64,000 nt of DNA from Buddleja alternifolia (lineage: Eukaryota; Streptophyta; Magnoliopsida; Lamiales; Scrophulariaceae): positions 24,324,195-24,388,194 of the forward strand of contig CM033394.1 in NCBI GenBank assembly GCA_019426215.1, read 5' to 3'. Under the pieces are notes generated by a model that was not told the origin of the DNA, did no database searches, and saw only the letters and a program-made list of their open reading frames with translations. Below, piece after piece: positions 57,906-64,000 of this stretch. A program made the translations under genes and the position numbers. Numbering within the stretch: position 1 is the first letter of the stretch; the number at the start of each line of letters is the position of its first letter.

Positions 57906-58500
57906 GTTTCTAGTAGTGCCCTTTGGTTTAACGAATGCTCCAGCAGCTTTCATGGACTTACTGAATTGGTTATTCAAGCAGTTTCTCGATAAATTTGTAA
58001 TTGTATTTATTGACGACATCTTGATCTACTCACGCGGTGAATGAGAACATAAGGAACATTTGAAACTAGTGTTGCAAGTTCCCAAAGAGAAACAACTATA
58101 TGCTAAATTCAAGAAGTGTGAATTCTGGCTGGAACAAGTGGTATTCTTAGGGCATGTAGTATCCAAGAATGGAATCTCAGTTGACTCGAGTAAAATAGAA
58201 GTTGTGCATAATTGGCTAACACCAACAAATGTATCAGAAGTTAGGAGTTTTTTAGGATTGGTAGGATATTACAGGAAATTTGTTCAGGGATTTTCAAAAT
58301 TGGTTGTTCCGTTGACGATGTTGACAAGAAAGAACATGAAGTTTATTTGGACTGATGCTTGTGAAAAGAGTTTTCAAGAGTTGAAACACCAATTGACTAC
58401 CGCTCCTATTCTTTTTGTTCTAAGTGGAACCGGTGGATTTGTTGTCTATAGTGATGCTTCTAAAAATGGTTTGGGTGCTGTGTTAATGCAATTGAAAGAG
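57906..58500 (+). pseudogene. RT C-terminal part
   Basis: Begins abruptly at [14 protein letters not shown], then FIDDILIYS (near 58008-58035), a TGA soon after, [15 protein letters not shown] and [14 protein letters not shown]. The N-terminal fingers (LCIDYRELN region) are deleted. Deletion ends share a 'tta', consistent with microhomology repair. Confidence 0.85.
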
Positions 58501-58985
58501 TATGAAAAGAATTATCCAACTCATGATCTGGAACTTGCTGCTGTTGTCTTTGCCCTGAAAATTTGGAGGCATTACTTGTAGGGTGAAAAGTGTGAGATTT
58601 ACACAGATCATAAAAGTTTAAAGTACTTCTATACCCAAAAAGAGCTGAATATGAGACAACGGAGATGGTTGGAGCTTGTCAAAGGTTATGACTGTGTGAT
58701 TAACTATCATCCGGGTAAAGCAAATGTGGTAGCTGATGCGCTGAGTAGAAAGTCCATGTCTTCTTTCCTTATCACACTGAAGCCATTATTACTAGATTTG
58801 CAGAAATTTGAACTTGAAATTGTGCCTGAAGGGAAGGTATGCTTTTTGCCAGCTCTGATGTTGAAGTCTGCACTTCGTGATAAAATCATTGAAGCTCAGA
58901 AAGGTGATGTGTATTTATCTGAGATAAAGAAAAAGATAGATGAAGGAAAAAGGACAGAATTCGCAATTTCTAATGAGGGAGTTAT
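58400..58985 (+). pseudogene. RNase H and following linker
   Basis: [17 protein letters not shown] (near 58442) and [22 protein letters not shown], then a TAG at about 58579, then TDHKSLKYF and [14 protein letters not shown] (near 58710-58750). A piece between VLMQ and KEYEKNYP appears to be missing compared with 25740-25790. Confidence 0.85.
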
Positions 58986-60011
58986 GCAACTCCATATGGG
59001 TGATTGTCGATAGATTAACAAAATCAGTTCATTTTCTTGCCGTAAGGTCGACATATAATATGGATCAATATACTCAGCAGTACATTAAAGAAATAGTTGG
59101 ATTGCATGGAGTGCCAGTTTCCATAGTATCCGATAGGGATCCTAAGTTCACTTCAACATTCTGGAAGAGTTTGCACAATGCCATGGGAACGAGGCTTGCA
59201 TTCAGTACAACATTTCATCCACAGAGCGATGGACAATCTGAAAGGGTTATACAAATACTGGAGGATATGCTAAGAGCATGCGCACTAGATTTCCAAGGAA
59301 GCTAGGATGTGAAATTACCATTGGTAGAATTTACCTATAACAACATCTACCAATCTACCATTGGAATGGCACCATATGAAGCATTATATGGAAGAATGTG
59401 CAGATCTCCAGTTCATTGGGATGAAGTTGGAGAAAGAAGACTACTTGGTCCAGAATTGGTACAACAAACAACAATCATTGTGGAAAAGATACGTGAAAGA
59501 ATGAAAATGGCACAGAGTAGGCAGAAAAGTTACGCAGACATACGGAGAAGGGATTTGGAATTTTCTATTGGAGATCATGTGTTCCTGAAAGTGGCCCCAG
59601 TGAAAGGAATCATGAGATTTGGGAAGAAAAGAAAACTGAGCCCGAGGTATGTTTGTCCGTTTGAAATTCTTGAAAGAGTTGAAGATAGAGCTTACAGAGT
59701 GGCCATACCTCCTTCGTTAACCGGTGTTCACAATGTGTTTCATGTGTCCATGCTAAAAAAATACATTTCAAATCCTTCTCATGTGCTAAGTTACGAGCCG
59801 TTGGAGCTATCTGCAAATTTAGCTTATGAAGAAAAACCAGTGCAAATCCTTGATCAGAAGGTGAAACAATTGAGAAACAAAAGTATTAATCTGGTAAAGG
59901 TTTTGTGGAAAAATCATGCAGTAGAAGAAGCTACATGGGAACGAGAAGAAGAAATGCGGAACAAGTATCCAGAATTATTTCGGTATATCAAATTTCGAGG
60001 ACAAAATTTTT
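58986..60011 (+). pseudogene. Integrase core (partial), GPY/F and chromodomain
   Basis: A deletion near 58990 removes the zinc finger and first strand; the core resumes at [13 protein letters not shown] (near 59003). It keeps VSDRDPKF (near 59125), [15 protein letters not shown] (near 59210), then TAG near 59302, then [29 protein letters not shown] (near 59640; CPF instead of GPY) and the chromodomain HAVEEATWERE (near 59917-59950). The second frame, 59309-60064, is open through the chromodomain to past the polypurine tract. Confidence 0.9.
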
Positions 60012-60012
60012 T

Positions 60013-60027
60013 GAAGGAGGTTATGAT
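60013..60027 (+). promoter_or_regulatory. Polypurine tract
   Basis: GAAGGAGGTTATGAT directly before LTR start TGTAATGCCC at 60028; the same in the minus copy at 52497. Confidence 0.75.
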
Positions 60028-60180
60028 TGTAATGCCCAATCATCTCTCACGCAGCCAACAATAAGCATGTCATATAGTTAGTATTTATTATTCACTATAA
60101 ATGGCCACGAACATGATTATTTTTTTTAATTATATGATAACTACATTTAAGGTACATTTTTGCAAACGTTTATCACTAAT

Positions 60181-60231
60181 TAAGCAGGCACGACGTCTAA
60201 GCAGGCATGACGTCTAAGCAGACACGACGTC
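60181..60231 (+). repeat. Three tandem 17-bp repeats with ACGTC core
   Basis: Units TAAGCAGGCACGACGTC, TAAGCAGGCATGACGTC and TAAGCAGACACGACGTC, back to back. ACGT and TGACG are the core sites of plant bZIP factors (family knowledge), so this may be an LTR enhancer; that role is inference. Confidence 0.8.
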
Positions 60232-60262
60232 TAGCATTTATCGCTAGTTAAATAAAAACAAT

Positions 60263-60363
60263 AAAAAATGAATTGATAATTGACGTGCTTCCTAGGTGGT
60301 CACCCATATCAGAATTGCTCTCATCTGAGCACGCTTAACTTCAGAGTTTTGATTGAATTTGGT
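60263..60363 (-). ncRNA. 5S-rRNA-like module, antisense in the LTR (copy 3)
   Basis: On the minus strand: 'gaagttaagcgtgctcagatg' (A box), ATGGGTGACC and CCTAGGAAG (one change in the C-box side), then TTTTTT from 60268. It is antisense to this plus-strand element, as are copies 1 and 2 to theirs. Confidence 0.7.
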
Positions 60364-60817
60364 ACATGAAAGCTTCCCACTAGTAGTCACCGTGGCAATA
60401 TATCTCATGCCTTTCGTGTCATTTATATGTCATGATGAATGTAAATATGTGACACATAGAAAATATAAGGCATAAACGTATAACACGTATTAAGCTAGCA
60501 GCTGCAAATAATTCATTGAATAAAATAATAATATATTTAACAAACTTCACAATTTAGTTCTCCAAACCGCCTTAACCTTTTAAAAGGTCTTCTAGATGGA
60601 AAAATGGACAGAAAAAGGTAAGGAAAAGAAAGAAAAACCAGAGAAGAAAGAAAAGAAAGAAAAGAGAGGAAAAATTCAAGGAAAAATAGGAAATGAAGAG
60701 TAATAGGTAGAGGGAGCTAGGCATATCGACGTAGCCGTTACAAGTAAGTCTTTTATCGGTTGTTTCTCCAACTTAATCGGTGAATTTGGAATAATTATAG
60801 ATGATTGTATTTAGGTA

Positions 60818-60827
60818 TTATATACCC
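60818..60827 (+). promoter_or_regulatory. Putative LTR TATA box
   Basis: TTATATACCC about 790 bases into the LTR, preceding 'ctttttacagattattgcac'. A plausible Pol II start region but unproven. Confidence 0.4.
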
Positions 60828-61230
60828 TTTTTACAGATTATTGCACACCTAAAATTAGGTAGAAGTATCATTAGCTAGCTTCAGTAGCGTCATCTTTTCT
60901 AGTTCTTTGCAAAGGACTTAAGGTAAGTTGAAGTTCGTTTTCTGCTTCATAATGACCATATTATGCATGTTTATGATGTTTTAAGATAATTGTTTGGAAA
61001 TGAATGTTATTACTTGCCTATTTTGTGAAGTGTTGACGTATATATGTTTATGATGTTTTCAGATGACTACTTGGGAATGAATGTTATTTCTTGTTTATTG
61101 TGTATATATGATCATGATGCATGATGTTGATGCACACGTAAAGAAAATGATTTGAAAAAGGGAGGTATGGTATTTGATTGATGGTCGTGTAGGTACGGGA
61201 CGCGGGTGGGACTAGCGGACCCAAAAGACT

Positions 61231-61727
61231 GGTGGTGAATACCTTGAAGTGTAAAAGTCAAGATAGATAAAGCCACGATGGCCTGGTGGTGAATACCTTG
61301 AGGTGTAAAAGCCAAGATAGATAAAACCACGATGTACAGGTGGTGAATACCTTGAGGTGTAAAAGCCAAGATAGATAAAGCCACGATGGACAAGAGAGCC
61401 AGTGATTAATATCATGGGGCCGAAAGGTCGGTTATGAGAACCCCGTGATGCCTCTTTCATTGGCCAATTATTATGAAAAGGTTCCGACAACGGACGCCTA
61501 TCACTATCAGTCGAATACCACACTTCGCGGGTACCCAAAAGGAAAGGATAAAAAGAAAAAAGACTGGTGGTGAATACCTTGAGGTGTAAAAGCTAAGATA
61601 GATAAAGTCACGATGGCCTGGTGGTGAATTCCTTGAGGTGTAAAAGCCAAGATAGATAAAATCACGATGTACAGGTGGTGAATACCTTGAGGTGTAAAAG
61701 CCAAGATAGATAAAGCCACGATGTACA
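61231..61727 (+). repeat. Two blocks of three 54-bp repeats (335-bp duplication)
   Basis: Units at 61231, 61285 and 61339, then again at 61566, 61620 and 61674. The offset is 335 bases and the intervening DNA (pseudo-unique 'gagagccagtgattaatatc' and onward) is duplicated too. The 5' LTR has only one block, so the duplication probably arose after insertion. Confidence 0.9.
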
Positions 61728-62349
61728 AGAGATCCAGCGATTAATATCATGGGGCCGAAAAGTCGGTTATGAGAACCCCGTGATGCCTCTTTCATTGGCC
61801 AATTATTATGAACAGGTTCTGAAAACGGACGCCTATCACTATCAGTCGAATAGCACACTTCGAGGGTACCCAAAAGGAAAGGAAAAAAAGGAAAAAGAAA
61901 AGTTTTGACTGAACCATGCATTATTGACTGTGGTATGTGATATGTGAAACATTGTTTTTAAAAATATGTGCTTCTTCTTATTGAGCCATTAGCTCATTAG
62001 GTTCTTATGATGCAGGTGATGATTATGTTAATATGTGAAGGTTGCCTAAATCTCCAGAGCGGTCAGACAGAGCTATGTTCATATGCCTTGCTTTGAGCAC
62101 TTTTGTACTCTGATGTTGATTTGTATAACCGCTCTGTTATGCTTTTGTAAACATAAGTTTGTTAATACAAGAATGAAGGTACTGGGTTTTGATGTATATA
62201 AAAATGATTTGCTTTTATTTTAAAAGTGATATATTCTATTATTTTAGAAAACTATAACATTTCAAAGGGCGAAAATGGGCCATCACCCCTTGGCCTGACC
62301 GTGTGGCTTATCTAGGTTACATGTACGGATCGGGTCGGGGTGTGTGACA

Positions 62350-64000
62350 AAAACTACGACAAATATCCTTGAATTAGCTACTCCTGTTAAACATAACATC
62401 ATCAACTTAATACGAGATATCCTAAAGAAGTCTCAAGTCTTCAAAAATCAAAGGACTCAACACCTAACTACTACAAAGGTAAAGAGCTCCGGAAATCACT
62501 CGTCCCCTAATGAGTCTCCACAGCCTCGCCTACGTGATCATCTATTGCTGGAAGGAAGGAAGGAAGTAAAAACATAGAAAGTACGTGAGTAAAGGGCTCA
62601 GTGAATGCCCTATGTGTGTGATGTGTTTAACAAATACATATAATTTTCAGAATGCATGAACATAATCAAGAATAATTTTTCAAAAATAAATCTGTAGAAG
62701 GCTTCAAACTTAAAGCAATCGATTAAGACATTCATAAATATCAATCCGAGACAAAACATATTTTTGTCCAATAACGTTCAAAAAAACTGTTAAGAAGCAA
62801 AGGAATTTAAAACGATTATGATTATGATGATCAAATAACCAAATTGCTGATGCCAGATAACCTTATGACTCTCAACCAATAGTGACAGACCACCTTATCA
62901 CTCCGGGTAAGGAGCGACCTTACCAAACAGAAATACATGCTCGTGTACTTGTGGAACAAATAATACCCAACACAATCTCAAACAGCTTCTGTTGTGCGTT
63001 GTGAGGAGGGGCCTGGAGACTCGGGGTCCAACCGGCAAGTCTGCTACTGCCTGGCTCCTTTGTCAACAGAAACCAAGTTGGATCCAACTAATACAAACAT
63101 ATCCGAACATAACCATACTAGTCATTGATCATCAGAAACAAAAGAGATTCAAAATTGTGGAGAAACAGATGAGTAATCTTCAAGATATGAGTTCAGAACA
63201 GAAACATGATTCCACAATTTTTCAAAACCATAAACTTTTACGTTTATACGATATACATATCGCAATGGAAACTTACATACATATATTCCTTCTAGTTTTC
63301 AAAAGATGCTACTATAGAGTTTAGGGACACTCACCGAGTACGATAACCTCAAATTGGTTTGGATGTCGGAAAGTTGGGTATGCTACCTGTGGCAGTGAAA
63401 TGAATAACGTATTCAGGCTTAACCTTATGAATACCTAAAAATTCTACCCATGATATGTCCTCTTCCTACTAAACTTATCCTACTGAATAAGGCAAGATGC
63501 ACAACAGAAAAAAAAAAAAAAAACTAGACATATAGGCAATTTAGTTGAAAGAAGAGTCAAGTACACTACAAATTTGCGCAGTTTTAGTATAGAATTTTGT
63601 ATAAATTCTCAAGATAAGAATTTTCTCAGAAACTTTGTACAAGCACAAAAAAAATACAAATTTCAACTTTAATTGAAATCATTGAATTAGTGAATCAATT
63701 TCCAAAACATAGTTGTCCCGACAGATTTTTCAAAACAGTCAGTCTATCTTCAAAATATTGTATAAAATCCCTTGTTTCTTGAAAACTTCCCACATTTTTA
63801 TGAAAACTTTATAACACATGTATATAATTACAGTAAAATTTTCAGGGCAATTAAAAATTTCTAGATTCATCAAATAAACCCAAAACTGTAGCAGTTTTAA
63901 ATCCCGCTGAACAGACCGGTAATTTTATTCAACAAATTTTAAAAAATTCCACAGAACTTCAATCATTTCCAAATTTTGCAGAGAAGTTAAAAACATAATC
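62350..64000 (-). repeat. Probable minus-strand LTR of another family, cut by window end
   Basis: No coding motif. About 63690-63990 carries, in reverse, the conserved LTR block (CTGTTCAGCGG here, 'agggattttata', 'atgtgttataaagttttc') seen in the other LTRs at a similar depth. A poly-A tract of about 17 bases is at 63510-63526. The remainder (62350-63680) matches nothing else in the window. Confidence 0.45.

Larger units (their letters stand above)
55236..62349 (+). mobile_element. Chromovirus-type Ty3/Gypsy element with deleted pol
   Basis: Truncated 5' LTR, primer-binding site, gag, protease, partial RT, RNase H, partial integrase with chromodomain, polypurine tract (GAAGGAGGTTATGAT, about 60013-60027) and a complete 3' LTR. 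Two internal deletions (near 57900 and 58990), several stops and a frameshift inactivate it. It belongs to the same family as the two minus-strand copies at 49262-55235. Confidence 0.9.
60028..62349 (+). repeat. Complete 3' LTR, 2322 bp
   Basis: Starts TGTAATGCCCAATC and ends ...GGTGTGTGACA, matching the 5' LTR end at 56185. Contents in order: three 17-bp ACGTC repeats, antisense 5S-like module, purine-rich tract (60600-60720), TATA-like TTATATACCC at 60818-60827, and two blocks of three 54-bp repeats. Confidence 0.9.

Overview
This window is flowering-plant nuclear DNA, probably eudicot intergenic heterochromatin. It is built almost entirely from broken Ty3/Gypsy LTR retrotransposons. The family signs are long LTRs (about 2.3-3 kb) starting TGTAACA, TGTAATG or TGTCATG; the primer-binding site TGGTATCAGAGC, complementary to the 3' end of plant initiator tRNA-Met; a CCHC gag knuckle; the pol order protease-RT-RNase H-integrase; and a chromodomain-like C-terminus after the integrase GPY/F module. 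This fits plant chromoviruses of the Tekay/Del type. I found no host protein-coding gene, no functional RNA gene and no intact retrotransposon reading frame.

Layout. 1-779: unassigned. 780-14786: tandem array on the minus strand, with three full units of about 2.51 kb (partial LTR + leader), a truncated first unit and a last unit that runs on to a complete LTR start. 14868-18466: plus-strand integrase tail plus a long LTR. 18467-21270: minus LTR fragment split by a 1.85-kb terminal-inverted-repeat element. 21271-22562: scrambled leader, integrase and minus-strand gag pieces. 22563-29515: the best-preserved chromovirus (plus strand, frameshifted, LTR truncated at each outer end). 29516-31265: minus LTR fragment. 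31266-33867 and about 37490-40090: a large inverted repeat of leader + LTR end, flanking the end of a coding-free element (33868-36185) and a 17-N assembly gap (36186-36202). 40409-42134: further leader pieces folded back on each other. 42135-46237: plus-strand integrase with a complete-looking LTR. 46238-49261: minus LTR with polypurine tract and noncoding leader. 49262-55235: two successive minus-strand copies of a deleted chromovirus. 55236-62349: a third, plus-strand copy with a complete 3' LTR. 62350-64000: probable minus LTR of another family, cut by the window edge.

Together these pieces suggest autonomous chromoviruses (22.9-27.6 kb, 56.2-60.0 kb, and the 42-kb fragment) alongside non-autonomous relatives in which the leader appears to run straight into the polypurine tract (33.9-34.5 kb, 48.6-49.2 kb). 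The most unusual items are a 5S-rRNA-like, Pol III-type module lying antisense inside the LTRs of the 49-62 kb family, an initiator-tRNA-like segment in the leader at 39.8 kb, and the tandem LTR-leader array. All identifications are by eye from sequence and conceptual translation; no database search was possible.
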